Assembly (NCBI GenBank): GCA_017744515.1
Contig: JAGIBF010000016.1
Coordinates: forward strand, 33,894-94,285
Source: Niastella sp.
GTDB taxonomy: Bacteria; Bacteroidota; Bacteroidia; Chitinophagales; Chitinophagaceae
Direction: 5' to 3'
DNA length: 60,392 nt
The position numbers and the translations under genes were made by a program. Positions 26,247-36,691 of the stretch are shown piece by piece. The notes under the pieces are model-generated. The model had not been told where the DNA came from. It searched no databases and worked only from the letters and a program-made list of their open reading frames with translations. The number at the start of each line of letters is the position of its first letter. The stretch's first letter is position 1.

Positions 26247-26738
26247 TTATTGGATCAGCTTTTTCTGCTCATCATATAAACCTATCAGCACGCTGTTGCC
26301 TTTGGCATCGACTTTAATGCCGCCATATTTTGCGCGGGCATATTTGCCGGCCTGTCCTTCCTGGAAAAAGAAGGATTCGGCGCCAATGTTGATGCGCCAA
26401 TAACGGGGAGCTGTATATTCAATGAGGTATTCGCCCTGGCTCAACGGCGTTCTGTTGGGCTGCAGCCTTACTCTTTTTGCAATTAATCCCGAATCGAGCT
26501 GTATAACACAGTAGCCCCTCTTGGGAATATCTTCTGTGGCAGGAGACTCATTGGCGATCGCATAACGCAGGTCCATATAATCGCCTTGCAGGTAAGAGCG
26601 TGGATCATAAGGAGCCAATTCCAGCAGGATCAGTTTTCCTTCACGCAGTATGGTTTCCTTCCTGTTGATGGAATAATGAAAGAAGATGAGCACCAACACC
26701 AGGTTGAGCGCAATGATGATGACTTTATATTTTTTCAT
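26247..26738 (-). CDS. GDYXXLXY-domain membrane-anchored protein
   Basis: A 163-residue protein with one N-terminal hydrophobic segment (IIIALNLVLVLIFFHYSI). The family motif GDYMDLRYAI lies at about 54-63. The rest is a small periplasmic or cytoplasmic beta-rich domain with a conserved RWRINIGAES-like (YWRINIGAESFFFQEGQA) stretch. It is the last gene of a three-gene set whose neighbours are DUF4401 and DUF2157 membrane proteins; its start overlaps the DUF4401 stop by 14 bases. The three families often occur together; their role is not established. Confidence 0.85.
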   Translation of the reverse strand: MKKYKVIIIALNLVLVLIFFHYSINRKETILREGKLILLELAPYDPRSYLQGDYMDLRYAIANESPATEDIPKRGYCVIQLDSGLIAKRVRLQPNRTPLSQGEYLIEYTAPRYWRINIGAESFFFQEGQAGKYARAKYGGIKVDAKGNSVLIGLYDEQKKLIQ

Positions 26739-27801
26739 GGGATTCCAGCTTCTTATGGGTTAACAGATAAAAAAGCAGAAAGAGCACGCCGGAGGCAAAC
26801 AGCAGGATGGATTTCACCAATAAGGTGAGCTGCAGATCATAATAATACCGGAAGATGAAATACACCAAAGCTGCAATACCAATGACGAGCCCCGTTTTAT
26901 GATTGACCCAAAAACACAATAGCGTGATCAGCAAAGCGCCCGCAATGGCAGGCGCATATAGCGTCGGTATCAATACCAGTGCAACCGGGAGGTATATGAG
27001 CACTTTGGTATCGGTTCGCTGTATATTGAACAATTGCAACAACCGCTGCAGCACGTAAAAGATAGAGCCGATGGCTGCAATAGATGATACGAGATTGAAA
27101 TGGATAGAAAAACTGAACAGTCCTTTAGTGCTTACCAGGACATAGGCTGCCAATACGGAAAATAATAACCCTAACTTGATAGGATTGTACAACCGGGATA
27201 ATTTTTTGCCACCAGTGATGAGGTTGGCTTCCTGCAACATGAAAGTGATGAGCCCGATCGTTACGATGGCAATATAGAAATGTAAAGAGCTGTACTGGTT
27301 ATTAAACAATATTAAACAGATCAAAGCACCATTAACAGTAAGCACAGCGAGGAAGGACAGTATATAGTTTTGAACGATGGCCAACGTAGCCAGGCCAATA
27401 CCGATAAACAGTATGCATACGAGGTTTTCACTTTTAGTACCGCCTTCTATACCCATCGCCAGGAGAAATAATCCGGATGCAAATGCCGTAACGGCTATCG
27501 CATCAAAGATCAGGATATCAAATCGCTTACTGACAACAATAGCGCCCGCAATGAAGATGATCCCTATGATGGTCATGCCGGCGTAGGAATCGTACAGGCC
27601 CGCAATCAATAAAAAGGCCAAGAATGCCAGCGTGGCCAGCAGCCCACCCAATATGGTAAGCACTTTTATAGCAATGCCGCTTCGGTTTGCATTGATCTTC
27701 TGGTACTCGGCCTGCACAGCCTCACTGTCTATAGCAACCTCAGTACCTTCTGTTGCCTGCAGCTGTGCCAGTAAAGCGTTTATTTCATGCTCCTTTTTCA
27801 T
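26725..27801 (-). CDS. DUF4401-family polytopic membrane protein
   Basis: The ATG at 27801 gives 358 residues. The N-terminal 45 residues are soluble (EHEINALLAQLQATEGTEV). About ten hydrophobic helices follow, from IAIKVLTILGGLLATLAFLAF to ILLFASGVLFLLFYL. It overlaps the DUF2157 stop by 17 bases and the GDYXXLXY start by 14 bases, so the three genes are translated from one transcript. Function unknown; the tight coupling implies a complex. Confidence 0.82.
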   Translation of the reverse strand: MKKEHEINALLAQLQATEGTEVAIDSEAVQAEYQKINANRSGIAIKVLTILGGLLATLAFLAFLLIAGLYDSYAGMTIIGIIFIAGAIVVSKRFDILIFDAIAVTAFASGLFLLAMGIEGGTKSENLVCILFIGIGLATLAIVQNYILSFLAVLTVNGALICLILFNNQYSSLHFYIAIVTIGLITFMLQEANLITGGKKLSRLYNPIKLGLLFSVLAAYVLVSTKGLFSFSIHFNLVSSIAAIGSIFYVLQRLLQLFNIQRTDTKVLIYLPVALVLIPTLYAPAIAGALLITLLCFWVNHKTGLVIGIAALVYFIFRYYYDLQLTLLVKSILLFASGVLFLLFYLLTHKKLESHEKI

Positions 27802-28744
27802 AGGCCCATTGTTTTTGAAGGTCAATTAATTTCTTGATGAGGAAGGTAATGCTGGCGATAATAAACAAGGAGGTGAAGAGATACATGCCTGCATCGTGCG
27901 ACAGGTCGATGAACCAGGCAGCTATGATGACGATACAACTAAAAGCGATCACGGAAAGATAGAACAGGCTTTTTTGCCGCAGTCCGTAAAGATATCCTAC
28001 CGTATACAAAATAGCTACGATTGGAAGCATTACCAGGAATATCACACTTTTATGTCCATATATGCCAGCTATGATGCCAATGGTAGCCGTGGTAGCGGTT
28101 GCCAGGGCCAGTATGATACGGAACCAGGAAGGAGATGCAGCCGTATTTTTCTTTACCATATACAAAGCACCCAACAGCAATGCAGTGTTTACCAGGAATT
28201 GCAGGAAATAAACCTGTTCATCCGGCCAGTGGTTGGCTACCTGCTTTGCATACAAGCTGAGTGTGGTATTGATCAGCAGCGCATACACTAACCACAGCGG
28301 CGGAAAATTGGCAATGACTACCCAGATAGTAATGGCCAGTGTCCAGCTCAGGAACAGGTCGTAAGCATTGGCGCCGGTTTGATATACTTGTCCGAAGACA
28401 GCCATTAATACGCCTGCCAATACGGCTGAACCGGTGAGCAATATGTTTTTGACAAGCGTACTCAGCCGGGAGAAAACAATGAGCAGCGTGCTCACGATGA
28501 CAAGCCCTTCGATCAATCCTATTTTTACAAACTTGTGGAGGTTGTCCCAGTTATAGGCAAAGAAGAAAACGATGCCGGCCGTGGTGAAGCCAATGCCGAG
28601 GCTGATGAACAATAGTTTCAGGAATTGTTGCCAGGCAGACTGGTTGTTGTAGATATTTTCTTTCAGCGCTTTGTGTACGCCGGGCGCAGACCAGTTGCTG
28701 TTGCGGCTAATGATGTGAATATCTTCCCGGTCGGGTGATGTCAT
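27785..28744 (-). CDS. DUF2157-family polytopic membrane protein
   Basis: A 319-residue protein. A soluble N-terminal segment (SAPGVHKALKENIYNNQSAWQ) is followed by the hallmark helix IGFTTAGIVFFFAYNWDNLHKF and then eight or more membrane spans, including GSAVLAGVLMAVFGQVYQTGA, the motif that typifies DUF2157. It opens the three-gene set. The start at 28744 lies about 70 bases from the divergent serine hydrolase start at 28813, so the two genes share a short promoter region. Confidence 0.85.
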   Translation of the reverse strand: MTSPDREDIHIISRNSNWSAPGVHKALKENIYNNQSAWQQFLKLLFISLGIGFTTAGIVFFFAYNWDNLHKFVKIGLIEGLVIVSTLLIVFSRLSTLVKNILLTGSAVLAGVLMAVFGQVYQTGANAYDLFLSWTLAITIWVVIANFPPLWLVYALLINTTLSLYAKQVANHWPDEQVYFLQFLVNTALLLGALYMVKKNTAASPSWFRIILALATATTATIGIIAGIYGHKSVIFLVMLPIVAILYTVGYLYGLRQKSLFYLSVIAFSCIVIIAAWFIDLSHDAGMYLFTSLFIIASITFLIKKLIDLQKQWAYEKGA

Positions 28745-28812
28745 GGGGTATATTTTTTAACCTCATTAAAGATATGGTTATCAGTGATTATTTGCAATAT
28801 ATTTGGAATACC

Positions 28813-30006
28813 ATGAGACAACTCCTTTTCACCGGCCTGCTGCTGGTAGCGTATCCAGGTTTTGGACAAACCGCCAAAAATGCCAAACCCTATTTTCCTG
28901 CCAAAGACGTCTGGGAACACAAAGCGCCTGCTTCGCTGGGACTAAACGCCGTAAAGATCGACTCTGCCATTGCTTATGCACAGCGTTATGAGTCCAGGCA
29001 ATCCCGCGATATGGTTACTGCGCAGCAACAATCCTTTGGCAGAGAGCCTTACAGCAACCCGGTTGGGACATTGGTTGACCGTGAAGGCCCGAGCGGTCTT
29101 ATCATTTATAAAGGATATGTAGTGGCTGAGTGGGGACCAACTACCCGCGTAGATATCACCAACAGTGTCACCAAGAGTTTCCTTTCATCGGTAGTTGGCC
29201 TGGCGGTAGATCGTGGAATGATAAAAAGTGTAAACGATACAGTTGCACGGTATGTACCTCCTATCGAAGTATACCATGCAGGTGCTGCAACGGAAGTGAT
29301 CACTCCCTTTGCTTCCGCACATAACCGTACGCTTACCTGGGATGTTATGCTGCGGCAAACCAGCGATTGGGAAGGCACGTTATGGGGCAAGCCTGATTGG
29401 GCCGACCGGCCGGACAGCAACTTCAGGACATGGCAAACACGTAAGCGCCACCAGCCCGGTACGGTGTGGAAGTATAATGATGTACGTGTAAATGCCCTGG
29501 CGCTTGCGGCTACCAGCGTATGGCGGCAGCCATTGCCACAGGTACTCAAAAACATGATCATGGACCCGATAGGCGCTTCCAACACCTGGCGCTGGATGGG
29601 TTATGATAATTCCTGGATCATATTGGATGGCGCCATCATGCAATCTGTCAGCGGTGGTGGACATTGGGGAGGCGGAATGTATATCAATGCATATGATATG
29701 GGCCGTTTTGGGTTGCTGACACTCCACAAAGGCAACTGGAATGGCACGCAATTACTATCAGAGCAATGGGTGAAACAGGCGCTTACGCCTACTACTGCCA
29801 ATACAACTTATGGTTATATGAACTGGTTCCTGAATACCGATCATAAGATGGCCGCCAAAGCCCCTGTCACTTCATTCATACACATCGGCAACGGTACCAA
29901 CTTCATTTATGTTGATCCCGAGCACGACCTCGTAGCCGTTGTGCGCTGGATAGAGAACAGGAATATGGGTGATATGATCGGCAAGATATTAGAAGCTCTG
30001 CCATAA
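28813..30006 (+). CDS. Serine hydrolase of the beta-lactamase/penicillin-binding superfamily
   Basis: The ATG at 28813 gives 397 residues with a signal peptide (MRQLLFTGLLLVAYPGFGQ). Motifs: SVTK (S118 nucleophile, K121), the YND motif in VWKYNDVRVNALAL, and a HIGNG motif in the C-terminal region (HxG class). This matches the class C/D-like esterase and DD-peptidase family with SxxK, YxN and HxG. It is exported, so it probably acts on peptidoglycan or on esters in the periplasm. The substrate is unknown. Confidence 0.9.
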   Translation: MRQLLFTGLLLVAYPGFGQTAKNAKPYFPAKDVWEHKAPASLGLNAVKIDSAIAYAQRYESRQSRDMVTAQQQSFGREPYSNPVGTLVDREGPSGLIIYKGYVVAEWGPTTRVDITNSVTKSFLSSVVGLAVDRGMIKSVNDTVARYVPPIEVYHAGAATEVITPFASAHNRTLTWDVMLRQTSDWEGTLWGKPDWADRPDSNFRTWQTRKRHQPGTVWKYNDVRVNALALAATSVWRQPLPQVLKNMIMDPIGASNTWRWMGYDNSWIILDGAIMQSVSGGGHWGGGMYINAYDMGRFGLLTLHKGNWNGTQLLSEQWVKQALTPTTANTTYGYMNWFLNTDHKMAAKAPVTSFIHIGNGTNFIYVDPEHDLVAVVRWIENRNMGDMIGKILEALP

Positions 30007-30034
30007 GTGTAACACAGAGCTCGTTGAAGTGTGT

Positions 30035-30076
30035 GTCGCGGGTGAGCCGCCCTTTGGAGGGCGACCCACCCGCGAC
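30035..30076. terminator. Long hairpin between convergent genes
   Basis: An outer stem GTCGCGGGTG/CACCCGCGAC (10 bp) and an inner CGCCCT/AGGGCG stem form one long hairpin. It lies 29 bases after the hydrolase stop and 4 bases before the methyltransferase stop. There is no T tract on either side, so it is either a bidirectional roadblock or an intergenic palindromic repeat. Confidence 0.55.
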
Positions 30077-30079
30077 CAG

Positions 30080-30757
<678 letters not shown>

Positions 30758-30862
30758 TTAAGTCAAAAGAAATATGCCAATTAACAGAAAAAAGTATTAC
30801 ATTCATATTACGTGCGCCAAATCCTGCGGCGTGGCTTTTCCCTCAAAAAAACATATCAAAAA

Positions 30863-30943
30863 CTATAGAGGTACTATAGAGCTACTATAGAGGAGTTATA
30901 GAGGTACTATAGAGAGGATATCCCATAGATACTTTATAGATAC
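30863..30943. repeat. 11-bp periodic repeat, (CTATAGAG)n
   Basis: Five copies of CTATAGAG (one reads TTATAGAG) start at 30863, 30874, 30885, 30896 and 30907, all exactly 11 bp apart. Two further ATAGATAC copies start at 30924 and 30935, also 11 bp apart. The array lies about 120 bases upstream of the O-methyltransferase start codon and 35 bases before the end of the M43 protease gene. The period is about one DNA helical turn. Confidence 0.8.
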
Positions 30944-30979
30944 TCCTATCCCGATGTATGGGCAATGTATGGATGACTA

Positions 30980-33900
30980 TTACCTGATCTTGATCAATCG
31001 CTCCGTGATCTTCTTGTCGCTGTATTGCATGGTTACATAATAAACACCGGTGCCGCCACCAATATAAATACTCATGTTGGCAGAAGCATCCCCATGGAAC
31101 CGGCGCGTATACACCACTTTACCCATTTGATTGGTGATGCGGATATTCTGCAGCTTTACCGGTACTTCAAGGTGCCTGATCGTAAAGGTGCCCTCGAACG
31201 GATTGGGTGATAACAAGTAACCTTTCTCTTTCAGCAAGGCAGGAAGGATCACCGGGTTAATGCTGATATTATCCAGTAAAATATTATTACCTCCTTTGCC
31301 TGTGTTGCGGAATACTACCTGGAAGGGAGCGCCGGAAGACACCATCTTGCTGAGGTCGATGTATTCAGAACGCCATTGAGCCGGTGCAGTGGGTACGTGT
31401 CCCAGCGTATCGAATGCTGCATACGTAACTGCCTGGCCCGGCGTTCCGGTAGATTGCAGCGTTGCTCCTCCTTTTCTATATACAGATTGGAAAGTTTTGC
31501 CGCAGTCTTTGGTCAGCAGCACTTCCAGCGTATCGGTTGGGGTTACTGAGCTGCCAACGGGGCGCGACAGATTGTACGATACATCGAACCGAACTACCAA
31601 CGAGTCGAAAGTATTTACCTGTACAGGTGCTGTAAACAGGTCATCTGTTTTGCCATTACCGGCAAAGCGGAAGTTCCTGATCCAGGCAGCTGTTGTTTTT
31701 TCACTGGCGCTGCGGTTGGTAGACTCCCAGGTATAAGCGCTGCCGGAACTATTCAAAGCCCAGTTGGCCGGTGGGAAAGAAGTTCCTTCAAATCCTTCTT
31801 TAAGTGGCGCCTCCTGTTGATCGCTCACTGTAAAGGATAGGCGGCTGGTATCATTGCTGGCCGCAGCATCATCAAGGCCGTTGGGTTGTTTGGTGTATAC
31901 AGTAAGAACGTGTGTGCCGGTGGTAGCCAGTGAAATATTTTTAAGAGTCACAGATGCTGATTGCCCTTTGGTAAGCGAGCCTGTCCACTGTACAGAATCG
32001 AGTTGATTATTATCCACCCGGAACAGCACTTTCGCACTGGTGATGGTTTCTGTACCACCTGAAGTGATCTGTACTACGGGTTGCGTATTGCGTGTACACA
32101 GCACTTTGCCTGGCTCGGCAATACTGCTTACCATGAGGTCGCGGGTAGAAGCATATACATTGATGTTGACATCATCTATATATAAGTTGTTGCCGTATCT
32201 GTTAACAGTCCTGAAGCCAACGATAGCGCTGGTTGCATTGCCCAGGAATGGTTTCAGGTTGATGCGGGTGGGCAACCAATCGGCAGCCGCAGGAACATAC
32301 CCTGAGGTGATTGTGCCGGCAACAGTGGCAAGGTCCACTCCTCCCCGCTTCCACACCTCTGTAAAGGTTTCGCCGCAATTGAAAGAAACGACAACAGCCA
32401 GTGAATCGGCATACGTAGGTGTAATGCCATATACTCTATAGGCGCGTTCAAATGAGAAGATGACGGAATCTGCACCCGCTATATTCAGCACGGGTGATAA
32501 CAGGAGGTCCTGGTGTCCGTTGCTGCCGCTGTAGTCAAAAAAGCGGATGCGTGCAGCAGCGTTACCTGATTTCCGGGCCGTGGTTGTCCGTTCCCAGGTA
32601 ATGGAGCTTGTATTAAGATTTTGCAAGGTCCAGCCTGTTGGAGGAAAGGCGGTAGATTCAAAGCCTTCTGCAATAGGGCCTGTAACCGGAGAAAGAATGA
32701 TAAAATTGGTCGTTAATGTGTCGTTGGTGTTTCTGCCATCAGCAGCGCCATTGGGGCTGGACACATAGATCTTCAGATCATGATTACCACTTGTTGCTGT
32801 GATCGCCGTGATATTAACGGTAGCTGTAGCCAATGGCGCCAGGTTGCCGGTCCAATTATAGGTTACTGCAGCACCATTGTCTACCTGTGCTTTGATCTGT
32901 ACACTGGTAAGATTGGCTGAGCCATAATTTTTGATCGTTACGCCGGGCGTTACTACCGGAGAACAAAAAGAGCTGGAGCCGCCACCGCAGGCACCTGTAG
33001 CCGGCGACAGGATGGCTGCCAGGGCAGCATCGTTGGCAACAGCTGCAGGAGGCGTGCAGGCGTTGGAGTTCAGCAGGTTTGCCCTGAAGGTGGTGAGCGC
33101 CGCTTCCATACGCGCCACCTGGTTGAGCGTGAACATGCAATAACAGGCATCTGCTGTATAGTCCATGTAGTTCTGGTACATTTTACCGGGCGGATTGGGG
33201 AAGCCTGCGCAGCCGGTAGCTTGTGTTCCGGTAGGACAGCCGGAGGTTGGACCGCTTTGTGTAGGTGTGTCATCTACAAAATCAGTCATGCCTGCTACTG
33301 AAGGAAAATCAGGCTGACAACCACTACCATCACCCCAGATATGGCGCAGGTAAAAAAAGTGACCTGCTTCGTGAACAGCCGTTCTTCCGAGGTTGAAAGA
33401 GGCGCTTACATAGGCCGGGTTGTTACCGAATCCACTCAGCGCAAGAACGATGCCCTGGTTTTCGGGCAGGTTGGTATTGGGGAATGTAGCTATGCCGAGT
33501 GTGCCATCGGTGGCCCGGGCCACCCAAATATTGAAATAACGGTTAGGATCCCAGGAGTCGGCCCCACAGTTTGACTTCTTCTTCAGGAAGTCTGATGTAT
33601 TTTGATTCCAGGTAACGCCTGTGCTAACACGTTCGATACCGTTAGTGGGATTGCCGTTTTGATCCTGCTGGGCCAGACAGAAACGAATTTGCGACTGACC
33701 GAATGAAGAAGCAAACACGCCGGCATTCACCTTGTCGGCATTGGTGCCGCCGAAATCCTCATTGAGTTTGTTGATCTGCCAGATGACGTCCGCATCTGTT
33801 ACGATGGAAGGATCGGACAACAAGATGTGTACCACTACCGGGATAGTTATGATGGCATCGAGCTTTGCGTTGTTGCTGTTGCGTGCCTGTATTCTTCTGA

Positions 33901-34144
33901 CAGTTTCCTGATTAAGTCGTTCCTCATCGGCTTGCATCCGTGCTTTGAGTGATGGGTCGGCCTTTAACAGCGCTTCCAGTTGTTCAGCGGAGCCACAACG
34001 TACAGGTGTAGGAGCCGGTGGTATTTTTTGAGCAGATAATGACTGCGTAATATATAATGATAAAACAAGGGCTATAACACGGATAGAGCGTCTACGCACA
34101 GTTTTGGGGTTTAGGAGGTAGCAAGATACTAAAAAAGCTACCAT
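30980..34144 (-). CDS. Secreted M43-family zinc metalloprotease with T9SS C-terminal domain
   Basis: A 1054-residue protein. The signal segment ends at SLSAQ (about 39). Catalytic motif HEAGHFFYLRH (258-268) with Met-turn NYMDYT (around 327) identifies the pappalysin-like M43 family; residues 258, 262 and 268 are the zinc histidines. Downstream come two copies of a CARDB/choice-of-anchor J unit (EGFESTAFPPTGW; EGFEGTSFPPANW). The final ~85 residues (LSPNPFEGTFTIRH... GVYYVTMQYSDKKITERLIKI) are a type IX sorting domain, so the protein is exported through the Bacteroidota T9SS and held at the cell surface or released. Confidence 0.93.
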   Translation of the reverse strand: MVAFLVSCYLLNPKTVRRRSIRVIALVLSLYITQSLSAQKIPPAPTPVRCGSAEQLEALLKADPSLKARMQADEERLNQETVRRIQARNSNNAKLDAIITIPVVVHILLSDPSIVTDADVIWQINKLNEDFGGTNADKVNAGVFASSFGQSQIRFCLAQQDQNGNPTNGIERVSTGVTWNQNTSDFLKKKSNCGADSWDPNRYFNIWVARATDGTLGIATFPNTNLPENQGIVLALSGFGNNPAYVSASFNLGRTAVHEAGHFFYLRHIWGDGSGCQPDFPSVAGMTDFVDDTPTQSGPTSGCPTGTQATGCAGFPNPPGKMYQNYMDYTADACYCMFTLNQVARMEAALTTFRANLLNSNACTPPAAVANDAALAAILSPATGACGGGSSSFCSPVVTPGVTIKNYGSANLTSVQIKAQVDNGAAVTYNWTGNLAPLATATVNITAITATSGNHDLKIYVSSPNGAADGRNTNDTLTTNFIILSPVTGPIAEGFESTAFPPTGWTLQNLNTSSITWERTTTARKSGNAAARIRFFDYSGSNGHQDLLLSPVLNIAGADSVIFSFERAYRVYGITPTYADSLAVVVSFNCGETFTEVWKRGGVDLATVAGTITSGYVPAAADWLPTRINLKPFLGNATSAIVGFRTVNRYGNNLYIDDVNINVYASTRDLMVSSIAEPGKVLCTRNTQPVVQITSGGTETITSAKVLFRVDNNQLDSVQWTGSLTKGQSASVTLKNISLATTGTHVLTVYTKQPNGLDDAAASNDTSRLSFTVSDQQEAPLKEGFEGTSFPPANWALNSSGSAYTWESTNRSASEKTTAAWIRNFRFAGNGKTDDLFTAPVQVNTFDSLVVRFDVSYNLSRPVGSSVTPTDTLEVLLTKDCGKTFQSVYRKGGATLQSTGTPGQAVTYAAFDTLGHVPTAPAQWRSEYIDLSKMVSSGAPFQVVFRNTGKGGNNILLDNISINPVILPALLKEKGYLLSPNPFEGTFTIRHLEVPVKLQNIRITNQMGKVVYTRRFHGDASANMSIYIGGGTGVYYVTMQYSDKKITERLIKIR

Positions 34145-34166
34145 TGCATAGCTATCCTGTATTTAG

Positions 34167-34193
34167 AAAAAAGCCCCCGCTTGAGGCGGGGGC
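34167..34193 (-). terminator. Terminator of the FtsX-type permease gene
   Basis: On the minus strand the stem GCCCCCGC/GCGGGGGC (8 bp, 5-base loop) is followed by six T. It lies 23 bases after the permease stop. Confidence 0.9.
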
Positions 34194-34216
34194 AGACTTG
34201 CAGTCGAACAGGCTCA

Positions 34217-36583
34217 CTATTCGTTTCTCAAACTTTTTATAGGATTCATGAGTGCAGCTTTCACCGATTGAATGCTGATGGTGAACAAAGCGATCAGCAC
34301 CGCGAGGCTGCCTGCCACGATAAAGACCCACCATTCTATGGAAATACGGTAAGAATAGCTTTGCAGCCATTGATGCATGGCCCACCAGGCCAGCGGGAAC
34401 GAGATCAGTGCAGACAGCAAAACCAATTGTAAAAACTCTTTAGACAACAGGTTGGTAATGCTCGTTACACTGGCGCCCAGCACTTTTCGGATACCAATCT
34501 CTCGTGTGCGGCGTTCGGCCGTATACGCCGCCAGCCCAAACAAGCCCAGGCAGGAAATGAAAATGGCCAGCAGGGCAAACACGCGCGATAGCTTTCCGAT
34601 CAACGCTTCGCTGGCGAAGCGGTCGTTGAACTGGTCATCGACGAAATGGTATTCGAACGGATAAGCCGGATTGCTCTTACGCATCACCGTACCTATCTTG
34701 GTCAGGGCTTCTTCTACAGACACCCTATCGCTGAGGCGTATATACATTGTCCGGGCTATGTCATTGTTGAGGAAGAACATAACCGGATCGCTTGGAGCAT
34801 ACATATCGCCATAAATGAAGTTCTTCACAACGCCTACCACATGGAACGTACCATCGCCAGATTCAAATGAAATGGTTTTGCCAACAGCACTACCCGCTCC
34901 CATCATGGCAGCAAATGTTTCCGTGATCAGCACATTGGAGCTGTCGGCAATGGCATTCTTTTGAAAATCCCTTCCCTCTATCACTTTCATGCCTGCCGTG
35001 GCAATGAATTCAGGGCTAACGCCTCTGGCAGAAATGAGCACCGTTTTGTTTGGGTCTTTACCAGGCCAGGTAAAATTGGAGCTGTTGTTGCCAATGTCGA
35101 TCACATTGAAACTGTTTAGCGCCGCATTTTCAACAGCGCCTGTTTTCTGCAGGTCGTCTTTGATAACGGCGAAGTTTTTCGCTATGTTGCCGCGCACATC
35201 CATTGCCACCAGGTTATTCCGGTCGTAACCGATATCCCTGTTCTTTACATGCTGGATCTGTTGGTAAATGATGATGGTGCTAATGATGAGGATGATCGAA
35301 ACAGTGAACTGCACCACTACCAACCCCTTTCTGATGAAAGCGGCACTGCCGCTTTTTAACCTGATGCCTTTGAATACATATACAGGGTTGAAGGATGACA
35401 GGTACAAAGCCGGGTAACTGCCGGCCACCAATCCACACAGCAGCGCAATGACCAATAAAGCTGTTATATGCAGCGGATTGTTGAGCCCGGGGGTAAGTTG
35501 TTTTTCTACCAGCACATTGAAGGCCGGGAGCGCCAGCGCGATGATAAATAAACCTATGGCCACTGCGATGATTGCCATCAGGATGGATTCACCGATAAAC
35601 CGGACGATCAAACGCTGCTTGCCGGCGCCCAATACTTTACGTACGCCCACTTCCCGCGCCCGCTTTTCACTGCGTGCCGTGGCGAGGTTCATGAAGTTGA
35701 TACAGGCGATCAGCAAAATGATCCAGGCAATAACGGTGAACAGGCGTACATAGGTGATCCGTCCGCCAACTTGCTTTCCGTCCTCAAATTCGTCGCGGAG
35801 GCGCCAATCGTTCATGCTGAACAGGAAAGGCGTAGTAGTCGTTTCCGGATTTCTTTTTTTGATCATGCCGCCCAATTGCTGGTTCACGCTGTGCTTGTTG
35901 GCATTGGGGGCTAATTCAATGTATGTGGCGAGACTATTGCTTCCCCAGTTGTTAAGGCGCTCTGGAAACTGTTTACTGTAAATCTCAAACGGCGCGAGCC
36001 ACTCCAGTTGTAAAGTAGAGTTGGTTGGCAGGTCTTTTACCACACCTGAAACCACATAATCCTGTTTAGTATCCAGCTTAATGGATTTGCCCATCGCATT
36101 GGCAGAAGACCCGAAGAACTGCCCGGCCATTTTTTCAGAGATCACGATGGAGTATAATTCTTTAAAAGCATTGGTGGGGTTGCCCTGTACAAACTGAAAG
36201 GTAAACATATTGAATACGGAAGGATCGGCATAGCCGCCCCGCTCATAAATGCCCTTATCGCCCAATGTAAAGAGCACAGGCTTGCTGCCACTTACCCGGC
36301 ATACATTGGCCACACCTGGTATTTCAGCCTTGACAGCTTCTGCCAATGGCACAGGTGTTGACCAGAACGTACGTACTTTACCTTCATAGGTCTGGTGCTC
36401 CAGTACACGGTATAATTCATCTTTCTTTAGATGCACACTGTCATACTCCACTTCATCTTCCATCCACAAAAAGATGAGGCCCGCACAGGCAACGCCGATA
36501 GCCAGGCCAAAAATATTCAATGAACTATATGCTTTGTTTCTCCAGAGACTGCGCAGGGTGGTTGTGAAAAAGTTACCGCTCAT
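34217..36583 (-). CDS. Large MacB/FtsX-type ABC transporter permease (no ATPase adjacent)
   Basis: A 788-residue protein starting MSGNFFTTTLRSLWRNKAYS, a cytoplasmic entry followed by membrane helix 1. It then has a large periplasmic core domain (about 45-280), an FtsX transmembrane block (RITYVRLFTVIAWIILLIACINFMNLATARSEKRAREVGVRKVLGAG), a second periplasmic domain (about 450-640), and a final FtsX block ending ALMNPIKSLRNE. The double FtsX layout is typical of stand-alone Bacteroidota permeases. The partner ATPase is not encoded here. Such systems export peptides, lipoproteins or drugs; the substrate here is unknown. Confidence 0.88.
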   Translation of the reverse strand: MSGNFFTTTLRSLWRNKAYSSLNIFGLAIGVACAGLIFLWMEDEVEYDSVHLKKDELYRVLEHQTYEGKVRTFWSTPVPLAEAVKAEIPGVANVCRVSGSKPVLFTLGDKGIYERGGYADPSVFNMFTFQFVQGNPTNAFKELYSIVISEKMAGQFFGSSANAMGKSIKLDTKQDYVVSGVVKDLPTNSTLQLEWLAPFEIYSKQFPERLNNWGSNSLATYIELAPNANKHSVNQQLGGMIKKRNPETTTTPFLFSMNDWRLRDEFEDGKQVGGRITYVRLFTVIAWIILLIACINFMNLATARSEKRAREVGVRKVLGAGKQRLIVRFIGESILMAIIAVAIGLFIIALALPAFNVLVEKQLTPGLNNPLHITALLVIALLCGLVAGSYPALYLSSFNPVYVFKGIRLKSGSAAFIRKGLVVVQFTVSIILIISTIIIYQQIQHVKNRDIGYDRNNLVAMDVRGNIAKNFAVIKDDLQKTGAVENAALNSFNVIDIGNNSSNFTWPGKDPNKTVLISARGVSPEFIATAGMKVIEGRDFQKNAIADSSNVLITETFAAMMGAGSAVGKTISFESGDGTFHVVGVVKNFIYGDMYAPSDPVMFFLNNDIARTMYIRLSDRVSVEEALTKIGTVMRKSNPAYPFEYHFVDDQFNDRFASEALIGKLSRVFALLAIFISCLGLFGLAAYTAERRTREIGIRKVLGASVTSITNLLSKEFLQLVLLSALISFPLAWWAMHQWLQSYSYRISIEWWVFIVAGSLAVLIALFTISIQSVKAALMNPIKSLRNE

Positions 36584-36691
36584 GATAATAATATAAGATG
36601 CACTGATAAACCCAAAAGGGTGCCATCTTACAGTAGCGCTGAAAATCAGTTAGTTAATGCCTTTCTTTAAGGTAGATACTGTCCGTTTTTG

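Noticed and set aside
30863..30943. Short CRISPR array
   Set aside because: The repeats are only 8-11 bases without unique spacers and no cas genes are near; the layout is a short periodic repeat.
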